This document shows, piece after piece, positions 1 to 11,725 of a stretch of DNA of 64,000 nucleotides. The notes beneath the pieces were generated by a model, which saw nothing but the letters and a program-made list of their open reading frames with translations, was not told where the DNA came from and ran no database searches. Source of the stretch: Scalesia atractyloides (Eukaryota; Streptophyta; Magnoliopsida; Asterales; Asteraceae); contig CAMTDV010000003.1 in assembly GCA_947069175.1 (NCBI GenBank), positions 46,277,194 through 46,341,193 on the forward strand. The letters run 5' to 3'. The stretch's first letter is position 1; every line of letters starts with the position of its first letter. The position numbers and the translations under genes are program-made.

Positions 1-651
1 CAACCTGGTTCAGACTCGGCAAGAAGACACATTTCTGAGGAGTAACATAACCCACGAAGAATCCTTCCAAGGATTTGGCACCAAATTTACCAGCCGGGTC
101 TAATACAGTACATGGTGATCCAAATTGCTCCAGAAATGCAAGGTTGGGCTTTCGCTGATTAAGTAACTCGAAGCACGTCTTGTTGTGAGGCTTAAATGTC
201 AGCACACTATTCAAGGTATAACACGCTGACGCGACTGCTTCACTCCAGAAACTGCTTGGCAATTTTGAATCGGCGAGCATAGTTTTGGCAGTCTCAATCA
301 GTGTGCGATTCTTTCGTTCAGCAACTCCATTTTGTTGTGGAGTATAAGGAGCACTAAGTTCACGAAGAATCCCCTTCTCATTGCAGAATTCGAGCATCCG
401 CTTGTTCTTGAACTCTGTACCGTTGTCACTGCGGATTCTCTTGATTGGCAAGTGATATAGGTTTTCGAGTTTTCTGAAGAAAACCATTAGAGTTTCAAAT
501 GTTTTGTCTTTTCTCTCCAGAAAGAAAACCCATGAGAATCTTGAATAATCATCTGTAACGACAAGACAATATAGATCACCAGAAATGGATTTGACGTTTA
601 CTGCTCTGAAAAGATCCATATGTAGCCTCTCTAGTGGTAGCTTGATAGAAT
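1..651 (-). pseudogene. Copia integrase core, 3' end beyond window
   Basis: Translated leftwards, this stretch gives the catalytic core of a Copia integrase, which inserts element cDNA into chromosomes. The first acidic site lies in VTDDYSRFSW (near 530-562), the second in SDNGTEF (near 411-434), and the glutamate in QQNGVAERKNRT (near 302-345), so the DDE triad is visible. The GAG-pre-integrase segment upstream is in another frame, so a frameshift near 700 separates them. The frame looks open to the window edge, where it ends in FVGY, part of the conserved tail of the core. There is no start of its own because it is the continuation of a polyprotein. Confidence 0.85.
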
Positions 652-1221
652 TCAGCAGCTTCCTTGGGTGAGATTTCTTGTGTTGCTTCCCCTTTTACAG
701 CTTAAGCAAGCATCGGATAATTGAAAATTCTTCAAATTAACACCCTCCACTAGGTCGTTTTGCATAAGATAATTCATCTTTCGCAAATGAATGTGCCCCA
801 TCTTTCTATGCCATAATATCGACTCTTTCTCGGTAGCTTTGGAAACGAAGCATTGAACTTTCTTCGATGTGGTTGATGCGACACTCATATCTAGAACATA
901 TAAGTCATTTTCTCTTGGAGCATACATTAGAATCCATTCCTCCGGAATCTTGAAACCCGGTTTTAAGATCAAGCATTCTTTATCGTTGAAATGTGTCGTG
1001 AATTTCTTGTCACAAATCTGCGAAATACTGAGTAGATTATTCTCGAGTTCCGCGATGTAGTTCACTTTATCAAACGATACAACTCCGTTCATGAGAATTC
1101 CTTCACCGACAATCCTCCCTCCTTGCGTTCCCGCAAAACCTAAGTACCCTCCGCGGATAGCTTTAACGTCGTGTAACACTGCATGCATCCCTGTCATGTG
1201 CCTGGAGGCTCCACTATCCAT
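652..1221 (-). pseudogene. Copia protease and GAG-pre-integrase segment
   Basis: A 189-residue open segment beginning at DSGASRHMTG, the active-site region of Copia aspartic protease (catalytic Asp of the D-S-G triad at residue 2). Residues near 135-175 hold LWHRKMGHIHLRKM and CLSC, the H..H..C..C zinc-binding GAG-pre-integrase domain that precedes integrase. The Met used as start is only the residue before the active site; the real polyprotein would enter from gag. The segment stops after the zinc site where integrase should continue, showing a frameshift. The neighbours are gag to the right and integrase core to the left. Confidence 0.87.
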
Positions 1222-1274
1222 TATCTATTTAGACATTATCGATCGTGGGAGTCCCTGGACACAAACGAAAGAAA

Positions 1275-4200
1275 CTATTTAAACAAAGAAACCCAAGCCA
1301 TCTTGGTCTTGGGTGGGTTCGGAATGTCGAATTTCGGACGTACTTTGTTTTTATCGTTCTTTTTAGGCTCAGTTTTGTTTCGAACAGAAGATTTTGGTTC
1401 AACCCTGGACGGTTTTACTTTTGCCTCCCATTTTTGCGTTTTCAGATTTGCCTTTTTAGCATAAAATTTAGGATCCATTTGGCGATGTTTAGTTGATGTT
1501 TCACCAATTTCAAATTTTGAATGACGTTGAATAATTGGTTTAACATTTTTGTAGGATTCATTTGTTCTTTTCAAGATTTGCTTTGGCGCAACCATAGGGG
1601 CCTTTTGTTTCTCTTCCCTGTTAAACTTTTTAGAATGAGAAACAGGTTTTTGAGATTCTTGTGAGCAATATCTTGCAATGTGCCTAACATTTTAACATTT
1701 GAAACATGTTCTACTGTGCTTTCGAACAGAAGATTCCAAAACTTGTTTCCTTTTCTCTTTTTCTTTCTTGAAATCATCATTCGATTGTGTTCCGATGATT
1801 TCTTTTTCCTTCTCTGTTGTTGTCCCAAAAACAAAGTTGATTTTCTGGGTAAAATTAAGTTTTTGCGACTTATTGTTCATTCGTGGCTTTTGAAAACCCA
1901 ACCCTGCCCTCTTATTTTCAGGATAATCTCTGTTTTTATGATAGTAGGGTCGGTTGTCACTTTTTGATTTAGAGTAGAAAGATGCATCATGTTTATCTAA
2001 ATCAGCATGACTTACCTCCATAAGCTTGAACAATTTATCAACTCTATCCAGATTCACGTTCTGGATGGGAAAGTCTTCATCAGAAAATAGTTTATTTGAT
2101 CCTTTCATTTTATAAACTATGATGTTTGGATCATTTGTTAAACTATTTTCCAATGGTCCAGCATCAGACTCAGACTTTTTAGACTTTTCAGATTCACTTT
2201 TTAAAACATTTTCTACCACATTTAACCACCTCAGAGTCACATTCACTATCAGACGTTGTGTAAGTTAGGTCGATGTTTGTAGGCAACTCATTTGATTGTT
2301 CAGTTTTAGATTGAGTGCCTTCTCCACCCTTGTTGGCTTTTTGCATGCATAACTATTCCACATAGGGGGTGGAACTCGATTGTAACTCGCACTTTTGGTT
2401 TCAACCCCTCTAGATTCTTCTTTGTTCTCAAATTTAGGTAAAATGTGATCAATGACGTAAGAGCTTGTTGAATAACTTATTAACAGCTTGTTAACCCGTT
2501 CAGTTTCAATTCTTACCTTCTCAAGCTCACTCTTTAGCTCAGCGATAGTGTTTAAGTGAATATTAATGGCCATTTGCTTGTCATACTGTCGCTTTGAGCA
2601 TCAAGAGTGTTGCGTCACTTTCTCTGAGTGCTTTTGTGTATTGTTTAACAGAGTTACTTAATTTGTCGTATGCTTCTTTAGTTGATTTGTAATCGCTTGA
2701 CAAATTATCTGTCAAAACTTTTAAGCTCAGCATATCGTGTGTCTTTTACAACACAATCATTACACGGCTCAGCACATTTCAGACACGGTTTTTCAACCAC
2801 AACCTCACTCCTAGACTCATTTACCTCATTGATGTTTGCCATGCATGCCTTACTGAAGTCATCTGACAACTTCTCCATCTTTTCATCAACTTTCTCTTAA
2901 GCATCAGGCGTCTTTTGTTCTGAGCAAGATGATTGTTAACTTGGTGCAAAGTAACCTGCAAAAGTTTTCAACATCTCGTTAGGCAGGAGGTGTTTAAATG
3001 CACTGTTCAAAAGTTCCTCCTCTCTGATGATGGATGATAGTAGTAATCATCTTCTAGTGCCTCATCAAAAGCTGCCCCTCATTCCTCCTCAGGTTCTTCA
3101 ATAATTTCAGCAACCAAAGTCAAACTTACATTCTTTGATATAAATTTGTTCCAGTTGAAGCCCTCATCTTCTTGAGTCACCTGTAATGCTTTATCTTTAG
3201 TCTCTGCCTGTTTGTCTTCGATCGGCACCATTCGAGATCTTGGCTGAGGACGGTGATAGATTGCTCTCTTGTAGTAATCATCACCAAAAGGGTTATGGTT
3301 ACCTTGAACTTCTATGTTCGGACATTCACGCTTGAAGTGTCCCTTTTCCCGGCATTTAAAACAAGTAACTTTGGATTTATCAAACCCAAGTTTTCCATCT
3401 AGACCTCCCAAGTTATCTTTTCCAGTTATCTCCATGAATCTTTGTGCACGTCGAACGATCGATGCCATACACCACTTGATGTCAATCAGCTCCATTTCAA
3501 CCGGATCTATCTAATCGTAATCTTCTCTTGTCATTCTGAGTTTCCAATTTTTCCTACGACTAGGAAACCATATGACTCGAGTACCAAAGCTAGTAAAGAC
3601 ATGTGTTGCTTCATGGGTCTTCTCATCAAAATTCTGCGCATTCTGGAAATCTACAGCAATGTTGCATTGTAAGATTCTCTGATTAGGATTAGATTGATTA
3701 GTCTGATTAATCTGGGGCTTGTTTGAACCATAAGATGCTGTGGGGTTGGAGGCATGTTAGGATCAACTGATGTAAAGGATTGAAAGCCACTGTTCTAGTT
3801 TGATGGTGAACTTGGCGTGCTGTAGGCGCTGAAGGCTGTCTGGATCTTCAGAGACTTAATTTGAGTAGCAGAACTATTCTTGAAGTGTAGATTAACATCT
3901 TGTTGAACTTGGACGGTTTTGTTCTTTGCCATCTTCCGCATTTCGAGTTCATGTCTCTCCAGTCTTTCAATGAAACGTGGTAATGAGAAATTACCATACT
4001 CAGTTCCATTCTTCAATATGGTCAGATAAGTAGACCATTCGCCCTGCGGTAGAGAATCTGCCAACTTAACAACAAGTTCTTCGTCGGTCTTCATGATTCC
4101 ATTCTCTTCATTTGAACCACCAAATGACTATATCTTTCGATCAATTGCTTCACAGTCTCTCCTTTAATCAGTGTAAAGATATCAAACTCTTTACTCAACA

Positions 4201-4639
4201 ACGCCCGTTTACTCTTTCGAAGCTAAGCACTTCCCTAAAACTTCAAACGAAGTGCATTCCACAATGATTGAGCATCATCATCGTGTTGTAGTAACGCCAG
4301 AATATCTTCTTTGATAGATTGTTGCAGAATATTCATCATTTTCTTTTCCTTTATGAACCTTTCCCTTTCAACATCCGAAAGTTGAGCTAGAGTCTTTTCG
4401 AGGCCATTTTCACCTACAGGAGCTTGATATTTAACTTCGATAGCGAACCAGCAAGTAAAGTGATTTGCCTGGACCCTATTCATGAACCGTTCACTCCAGC
4501 TATCGAAATCTTCTAGGTTCATTAGTGTACCCATCTCATTTTTGAGATTCATGTTTTGAGCCGCTGTGGTCATGACTGCTGATGTAGCGAATGTGTTGTA
4601 AAATTCGTCTGACTTTTTTCTGTAAAAATTCAAAAACAC
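1275..4639 (-). pseudogene. Copia gag, copy 1, multiply frameshifted
   Basis: Gag packages element RNA into virus-like particles. It is recovered here as a series of minus-strand pieces in shifting frames: 4639-4235 (gag core, FDSWSERFMNRVQ), 4094-3795 (LPQGEWSTYLTIL), 3495-3079 (zinc knuckle CFKCREKGHFKREC, then acidic DEGFNWNKFI region), 2573-2265 (coiled-coil part), 2246-1692 and 1595-1275 (basic Lys-rich tail). A second CCHC knuckle appears to start near 1692 (TCFKC) but is cut by a stop. Copy 2 holds the same order with fewer breaks, which confirms the arrangement. At about 1,100 codons it is far longer than a minimal Copia gag. Confidence 0.85.
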
Positions 4640-4960
4640 ACTTTTCGAACAAACTGATTAGTGCGGAAAAATTCTTTCGTGCGGATATCAAGAACAACTC
4701 GTGCGATCAAGATTCGTTCGTATGCACCAGAAATTTGTACGGACAAGGTGACAAAAACAATTAACTCGTGCGAACCAAAATGTAACTCGTACGGATGAGG
4801 TTTCACTCGTACGAACGAGATGCTCGTACGGATGTATAGTTCGTGCGAATCACACTTGTAAATTTTGAAGCTTGTAAATTTTAGGAACTTCTGGTTGCTT
4901 GTTCGTATGAATGGTCTAAAGTTGTTCGTGCGAGTGGTGTCTCTACTAGTCCGAAACAAC
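4628..4960 (-). other. Copia copy 1 leader with reiterated CGTRCG motif
   Basis: The untranslated leader between PBS and gag holds about a dozen scattered copies of a degenerate word close to TCGTRCGRAT, for example at about 4677-4684, 4783-4792, 4808-4815 and 4849-4856. A spurious ORF crosses it. The same motif fills the equivalent leader of copies 2 and 3, and also occurs in the LTRs. Confidence 0.7.
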
Positions 4961-5212
4961 TAAGTCTCCAAATGGATTAATTTTACTGATTTTAATATGA
5001 TTAAGCTTGATTTTAGATTTGAAATTGTTAAGGATTGTTTAGAATTGATTTTAACGGAATATCCTAGAATCCTAGTCCAATTTGTCCATAATTTCATCCA
5101 AATTCGAGATAAGTTTGGGAAAATGTAGAAGTAGAAAGCTGCAACAATGAATCTGATATGAAATAGTTGATAGCCTGCAGAACTTGACGTTTGTCAGCAG
5201 ATCAGGCCTCAA

Positions 5213-5225
5213 GGCTCTGATACCA
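5213..5225 (-). promoter_or_regulatory. Primer binding site (initiator Met tRNA), copy 1
   Basis: On the minus strand it reads TGGTATCAGAGCC, complementary to the 3' end of plant initiator-Met tRNA and placed two bases inside the LTR end. It sets the element orientation as minus. Confidence 0.92.
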
Positions 5226-5227
5226 CT

Positions 5228-5691
5228 TGTGAACGGGGGATCGGCTCCTCCGATGAGCAACCGGTCTGATCTAACTCAACTAGCAGAGGCGGAATTCATT
5301 GCTAGAGAGGATGACAAACAAACAAGAGAGATCTTACTGTTTAACTGCTCTGAATTGTATTAATGACATGCAAGTACAGACGCGAGTAAACAAATCAGCA
5401 GGGCTTCACTGTACCAACTGAACTATCACTAACTAGCTCTGACACAACACTCCTCTATTTATAGGTTGACATGACTCGCACTAGAGTGTGTGTTAAACAG
5501 AGACGTGGTTCGTATGAGTGGCTGCTTCGTACGTGTGACTGAAAATCACTCGTCCAAGCCATCCAATCTCGCTCGTACGAGCCATTACAAAACATATAAA
5601 ATAAACATTAACATTTATACATTCGACTCTTAAGCCCTATATACAATACATAGATATCCTAGACGTAGGCAATAGACATAATGCACCAACA
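5228..5691 (-). repeat. 5' LTR of Copia copy 1 (464 bp)
   Basis: Bounded by TGTGAACGG at the left and CACCAACA at the right, so in element orientation it runs TGTTGGTG...TTCACA. A TATA box (CTATAAATAG on the minus strand) lies at 5455-5464. Copies 2 and 3 end on the same bases. CGTACG palindromes lie in the U3/R part near 5520-5580. Confidence 0.9.
5455..5464 (-). promoter_or_regulatory. TATA box of Copia copy 1 LTR
   Basis: CTATAAATAG on the minus strand inside the LTR. The same box occurs in the LTRs of copies 2 and 3. Confidence 0.75.
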
Positions 5692-6527
5692 AATAAAAGT
5701 GATTTTTAACATTTTATAACTTCCATGCAAATTAAGAATCATGAATTACACTAAGATGGTTTAAAAATTTGTTATTCAAAGTTGTTTAAATAGAAGGAGA
5801 AGATTAGTGCGTTAAATATGATGGTTTAAATAACCTTGCTAAAAGAATTAAAAAGTGTCATCATTTTTACTATAAAGTGTGGTTAAAAATATATAAAGTT
5901 CAAGGATTATGAGGATATTATATGTGAAATTGTTATATGAAAAAGTTGGGGTTGAAACTTGATTGGAAATTTATTGAAATTAATGAACTTAAACATGCTT
6001 AAAATACGTTGTAAAACGTGGAAAACACCATAGTTTAGTGGAAACTATGGCAAAAGTTTTCTAAAATCTAATCGTGATTAAAGTACGATTAACGGGGTGA
6101 TTAATGGGACTAAACGTGATTAGTGACCTTAATCATAATTAAGAAAGATTAATGAAAAAGGTTAAGCCCTAATCTTACAAGAACTTCTATAAACACTTAT
6201 ATATAATTATAAGTTAAAAAGAGTTATAAAAAGGTGAATTGGAAATTTTATAAGTATATTCTTAAATAAAAATATATACATCTTTAAAATATACCAACTT
6301 ATATGTATAAATACTTGTACATTATGTGTATGTATTAGAAGTTAAGAAGAATACTAACTAAAATACAAATACACTACACACACAATCTCCAAATACATGA
6401 CGACGAAAGATTATAAAAACACGTAAGGAACTAACTACATAAACAAAGTTATATTACACTTTGGCACGAAACGCGGACGACGAACAACCGGACATCAGGT
6501 AATTCATTACATAACCTTATATTACGG

Positions 6528-6528
6528 A

Positions 6529-6552
<24 letters not shown>
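6528..6552. repeat. AT dinucleotide microsatellite
   Basis: A simple TA run inside LTR A1. Similar runs lie at about 7657-7676, 10854-10884, 11196-11219, 11557-11590, 13256-13300, 21030-21050 and 32968-32986, nearly all in AT-rich LTR sequence. Confidence 0.9.
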
Positions 6553-6559
<7 letters not shown>

Positions 6560-6814
6560 CATAAAACCAAAAGTCGTCATGAATTATCAAATAAACGACC
6601 CAACAAAGTAAATGCGTAGCTATCCGCAACGGTCGCCGCATCATTACAACACGGGAAGGATACCTATCACTGGTGATGCTTGGGCATTTCGACAATAAAA
6701 TTTATAGCAACAAGTTCTACGACGAACTCTAAAATATTATACTTTTGGTTAAAAATCTATATATGTCAACACTTAAAAATTCCGGAAAGTATAAAACGCA
6801 TAGGCACTAATTAT

Positions 6815-6970
6815 ACCCATGTAAAAGCAAATACGTATAAATACAGTATAAATACCAAATAATACAGTATACCAATACGTATAAATACCAAATAATACGG
6901 TATACAAATACGTATGAATACAGTATAAATACCAAGCAATACGGTATAAAAATACGTATAAATACTTACA
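6815..6970. repeat. Short tandem AAATACGTATAAATAC-type repeat
   Basis: About four degenerate units of roughly 40 bp built from ATACGTATAAATAC and CCAAATAATACGGTATA. It lies just before the 118-bp array in LTR A1. Confidence 0.7.
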
Positions 6971-7024
6971 CCAAAACACTTAGTAACAAACAAGAATTGC
7001 AAGTAGTGTACATGCACAACGTAC

Positions 7025-7450
7025 ACGTGCAAATGCATACAATAAAACAATTTGCATATACCATTGCATACAACAAAATAATTTGCATATATAAAGTAAC
7101 AGTTGCATATATAATAGTGCAAATGCATACAACAAAACAATTTGCATATACAATGCAATATTTGCATATACCATGGAACAAATGCATACAACAAAATAAT
7201 TTGCATATACAAAGTAACAGTTGCATATATAATGGTGCGAATGCATACAATAAAACAATTTGCATATACAATGCAATATTTGCATATATCATGGAACAAA
7301 TGCATAAAACAAAATAACTTGCATATACAAAGTAACAGTTGCATATATAATGGTGCAAATGCATACAACAAAACAATTTGCATATACAATGCAATATTTG
7401 CATATACCATGGAATGAGGACATACAAAAGATCAATTTGCATATACAAAG
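7025..7450. repeat. 118-bp minisatellite, about 3.5 units
   Basis: Unit starts at 7141, 7259 and 7377 are exactly 118 bp apart. Each unit contains several TTTGCATATA words and ATGCATACAACAAAA. A partial, rearranged unit precedes 7141. Open frames of Cys/Tyr/Met-rich protein on both strands here are by-products of the repeat, not genes. Confidence 0.9.
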
Positions 7451-7539
7451 GAACATATACTTGTACATGTGAACGAGGTACGTTATGCTTAAAATATGTA
7501 TTGGAAGAATTTACAAAACACGTAATGAACTTATACCGT

Positions 7540-7640
7540 GTGCAACACGAAGACTCTCATGGGCTAGGCCCACTCATACCATGTGGATCACGGAGACTCA
7601 AATGGGCTAGGCCCATTCTCACTTGTGCGAGGCCTGTTCG
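7540..7640. repeat. Two units of GGGCTAGGCCC-type repeat in LTR A1
   Basis: Two imperfect units carrying ATGGGCTAGGCCCA. They match, in reverse complement, the four-unit 44-bp array at 10907-11082 in the opposite LTR copy, which supports homology of the two LTRs. Confidence 0.65.
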
Positions 7641-8699
7641 CACACTTGATGGATACGATATATATATATATATATAAGAAGTGTGTATATATATTAAAAC
7701 AAAAATACGAAACAAATGCTAACATATTTAAAATATGCAAAGGGATCCAAATACTTAACTTAAACAATAACGTTCAAGATAAACAACGTGTACACATTTA
7801 ACCATAACTCAAGTGTCTAATGAGTTAGAGCACTTGTAGGTTGATACGCTCTTTGGATACCCGAATTGCTAGTATATATTCACGGATGGAAATCAGTGAG
7901 TTCATGTTCCCCCTTTTTCTCTTAAATGTTTTCGGTTTACAACTCTTGGGGGGAATACATGTTTTCGATCATATGGTTTAGCTATGGAATGAAATATTAG
8001 ATCATGTGCAAATAGGGTATCTCTTAAGTGCCATTAATCTTTTATAAGACCGAGGAACAAATATGGTAGATCTATCGGGTTTACCGAGCCCCACTCATGG
8101 GTCCTTGTGTGGCCGCATGTAATGTTTTTGTTGTCCCAGTCGGGTGGACCGGAAGAAATCGTCTAGGGTTGAGTACTTCCTATGTCGTCACACATATTAA
8201 TGTTCTTGCAAAACATTAATGATCATCAAGTTCATTGATGCTTTACATACCACAAATTTTCATATATGAACTCTCAATTTTTAAGCTTCATTTGGTGCGC
8301 GCACAAAACGCATGAACTCGCCAACTTTTGTTGATGTTTTTAAACTTACATGTATTTCAGGAAATTGAAGTGGATCTTGACGCAATCGTTTACGAAGTTT
8401 TCAAGGTTACTAGTAGTTGATGTCATCCTATTTTTGGAGGGTTTGGTCTATATATTCCGTCTTCGAACGGAATATAGGATGCAAAGCCTTTATGTTTATT
8501 TTGAACAAGTCTTTTGTAAACTATAAATCATCTAGGATGTCTTTTATCTCCAAATAACTTGTGGCCTGTAATGTTTATATATGTTGAATGGATGAACATC
8601 GTACATGCTTTCATTTATATAGTTGTTTACTCATATTGTAGCGATGAAAACTAATCAAGTTCACACACCGCGCTTCCGCCTATGTACGAGTGTGACACA

Positions 8700-9869
8700 T
8701 ACGTTCAACCATACCAACATCTTCAAAAACAAGCTGCAGATGAAAGATATACCATGCAGGTAGAGCTTATATGATAAACAATGGATGCAAGATATCAAGA
8801 TACCCAGGCAGAAGTTGAAGCCATCAAAGACTTCATCTTTGAAAACACTAGTAAAGCTCTCACTTTCCTAAAATATGGTGATGGCAAAAAGGGTGAGGAA
8901 GAAGACTGCATGAGGAAGCTCCCACCCTTAGTAAAAAAGGCTAGCAAAAAGCTTGACATTGATGCACTCAATAGAGCTAGGAAAGCAAAACTTGATAAAG
9001 AAATTGAGAAGTAGAAGAGAAGGGATACAAGGGAATCAAATTTACTAACCACAATGTAGGAGATCATCAAAATAAAAGAAATCTAACACAACCAAGGTTC
9101 TTTAACAGAGGTTAGTCAAAGCACTGTTGCACCTATTCAAACTGTTGTTCCACCTATCATAACACAAACCACTGTTCCCACCTCCATTACTCAAATCACC
9201 ATTACCACCACTCCTTTCACTACAAAAACATTCATTGCCACTACAAAAGTGACAACAGAGGTTACAACTATCCAAACACCTCTTTCTAAGTCCCCCCAAA
9301 GGACTTCTAAAGAGAAACCAACCTCATCACCTCAACAACCACCACCAAAAAAATCACTAACCAGAACAAGGAGAACTAAGTTCATCATCCAAGACGATGA
9401 TGAAGAAACTCCTAATGCATCTCCTACACATACAACCATCACTACATCTACTACACTCACCATTCTTACACCTTCCACCTTTCCACCTAATATCCTTAAC
9501 CCCCTTAGGAGTTAGAACATGTCTCTAAAGAGATAGAATCTTTCTACCATGATTGACATAAGCAAAGTGACCTTTCCTTCCCTCAAACCATAAAAAAGCC
9601 TAAAATGTACAAGAGTACCTAGAGTTAAAAATCAAACAGGCTGAAAATATTGATGCTATTAAAAGTAAATGAAAGAGTGCTAAGGAGGCACATTAACTCT
9701 TGTCTGTAGAGTTCACCAAAGTGAACAAGCTAGAAGATTTTGCCAAAAATGTCGGTAGGCATCACATGAACCAGTTAGCAACCCTAGTCTCAAAAAGGAT
9801 CTAAGGGAAGAATAAGCCATACAGAGATTCAATAGCTCAATTCACTGGATGGTCTGTTGAAGCCCTTCT
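8700..9869 (+). pseudogene. Env-like (Sirevirus-type) ORF, left part, decayed
   Basis: Plus-strand protein remnants in shifting frames. An acidic/basic helical part (8781-9014, TQAEVEAIKDFIFENTSKAL, then ALNRARKAKLDKEIEK) is followed by a Thr/Pro-rich part (9249-9515, with RTRRTKFIIQDDDEE) and a tail near 9680-9868 that reads FTKVNKLEDFAKNV and SIAQFTGWSVEALL. This pattern of coiled coil, Thr/Pro-rich stretch and charged tail matches the extra 3' ORF of Sirevirus-like Copia elements as I remember it; its function is unknown. It stops exactly where LTR A2 starts, and a matching continuation appears at 21797, so I infer it was split by that insertion. Confidence 0.5.
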
Positions 9870-10851
9870 TGTCACACCCGCTCGTAGAAGGAAGTGTGAG
9901 GTGTGATCGTGATTAGTATTCATTGCATATGATGTAAGTAAACAAGCTATATGAATAAAATTAATACGATATTTATCCATGACATTGATTTGAAACAAAG
10001 TTTACAAGCCACAGTTGTTCACAAAAGACAACACGATGTTATAACGTTTTAACATAAGACTTGGTTGCAAAAATGTAGTTTAACAACTTAAGATGTGAAT
10101 CAAACCCTTTCCAAAGGATGGAATCGCTTTCTCAACTCCTTGATTCTTGATTCATGCCATGCAAGGATCCAATAATTTCCTGAATACATGTAAGTTTGAA
10201 AAGTCAACAATAATGTTGGTGAATTCATGTGTTTGTTTTGTATTAAATGAATATTCAAAACATTTGAAGTTCTTATATAGTAAAACTGGTATGTAAAGCT
10301 TCCATGAGATCGTTGATCATTAATGTTTTGCAAAGACATTAATATATGTGCCGACATATGAAGCAATCCAAAACTTGATGATTTTTGTGCCGATTACCCT
10401 CGACAGCGACACAAAAGCACTCAAACGGTCTCGCGAACCAAGAGTGGAGCTCGCCAAAACTTAGTAGATCTACCTCTTTCTTTCCACGATCAGTATGTGA
10501 TTATGGTGCTTAAATTCCACCCTATGCGCATATGATCTAAGTGTGTTTCATTCCCTGGCTTATCATACCATTGTAACATGTATCTCCCTCGATATCTTAA
10601 AAACTGAAAGCGTTTAAAAGAAAAAAAGGGGACATGAACTCACAGCTTGCGTACGAAAGTGTGTGCTAGCAACCTTGGGGCTGAAAGTAAATGACAACCT
10701 ACAAGTGTTCTAATCTCATTAGACACTCAGGTCTTTACTTGACCATGTACAAGTCTCAAATCTTAAATAATCGTTAGGACTTATATTTGTTCGTTTGTTT
10801 GGGAACCCTTGTTAATTTTAATACATTGGTATTTTGTTTATTCGTTTGTTG

Positions 10852-10888
<37 letters not shown>

Positions 10889-10906
10889 GTGTTCTTGTCA
10901 TGTATG

Positions 10907-11082
10907 AACGGGACTAGCCCTTCATAGGTCTTCGTGCCTCGCATGAGTGCAAACGAGCCTAGCTCTTATGCGTCTTCGTCCCTCGCGTAAGTACAAACGA
11001 GCCTAGCCCTTATGCGTCTTCGTGCCTCGGACGAGTGTGAATGGGCTTAGCCCTTATGCATCTTCATACCTTGGACGAGTGT
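10907..11082. repeat. 44-bp tandem repeat, four units
   Basis: Units beginning AAACGAGCCTAGC fall at 10951 and 10995, with diverged units before and after (near 10907 and 11039). Each contains CTTATGCGTCTTCGTGCCTCG. Confidence 0.85.
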
Positions 11083-11725
11083 TTCGTGGTTATGAATTAT
11101 ATATATATTCTTCTAATATACATATTTGTGAGTGGTGAACCTTTGTTCACTTGTATATGTATGTTTATTCCTTTATGTATATATTTGTTCTCAAATATAT
11201 ATATATATATATATATATTTATATCTTAAGTAGAAATAATTTGTTAAAAATAAATATTTTTGACGTCAAACTTGTTTATGTGTACATGTATAGTGTTCTC
11301 TTGTAAGTGTACATCTCATCAAGTGTACTTGTGTATTTATGCGTATACATATACCATGTATGGATATCTCACTTGTATACTTTTGTTGTAGGTATTTGTG
11401 TTGTATTTATACGTATATGTGTATACATGTACATTACTTGTAATCTTGTATTTTACTAAGTGTTTGTGATGTACGTATTTGTACGTATAAGTATGCTTAT
11501 ATACTTGTATTATTTGACCTAGTTGTTTTCGTATAACTTTCTGGATTTATGATGGGTAATATATATATATATATGTGTGTATATATATATCGGCTAAGTG
11601 TCTAAAATAATATATTTTTAGAACGTGTCGGTAAGGTTGTTTATATATATTCCTCGTCGATAAAATGCATTAGTAAAATATATTCTTTGTTGTGATGATT
11701 ATATATATAAATATATATATATATA

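Larger units (their letters stand above)
1..5691 (-). mobile_element. Copia LTR retrotransposon, copy 1 (right part)
   Basis: Minus-strand element cut by the left window edge. From right to left it reads LTR (5228-5691), initiator-Met PBS, non-coding leader, gag with zinc knuckle, protease, GAG-pre-integrase and integrase core. This protease-before-integrase order, with no reverse transcriptase yet reached, is the Copia (Ty1) order. Gag and protease are broken by many frameshifts, so the copy is dead. Two further copies of the same family lie at 14740-18567 and 38008-39907. The unusually long gag with coiled coil suggests a Sirevirus-like lineage, which is inference. Confidence 0.9.
5692..8697 (+). 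repeat. Long LTR of Ty3-type family A, copy A1, plus orientation
   Basis: The right end is GAGTGTGACA at 8688-8697, the 3' end typical of long Ty3 LTRs. The body is the reverse complement, diverged, of 9870-14690: matches include 6020-6150 with about 13000-13170, 7800-7920 with 10620-10740, and 8190-8260 with 10270-10370. The left end is lost where Copia copy 1 begins. No PBS follows 8697, so it is a solo or 3' LTR. It is AT rich, has no credible ORF, and carries its own tandem arrays. Confidence 0.7.

Noticed and set aside
6811..7448. Overlapping ORFs rich in Cys, Tyr, Met and Ile on both strands, up to 199 residues
   Set aside because: They are translations of the 118-bp and 40-bp tandem repeats. 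Open frames exist in several phases and on both strands, and the protein has no domain character.
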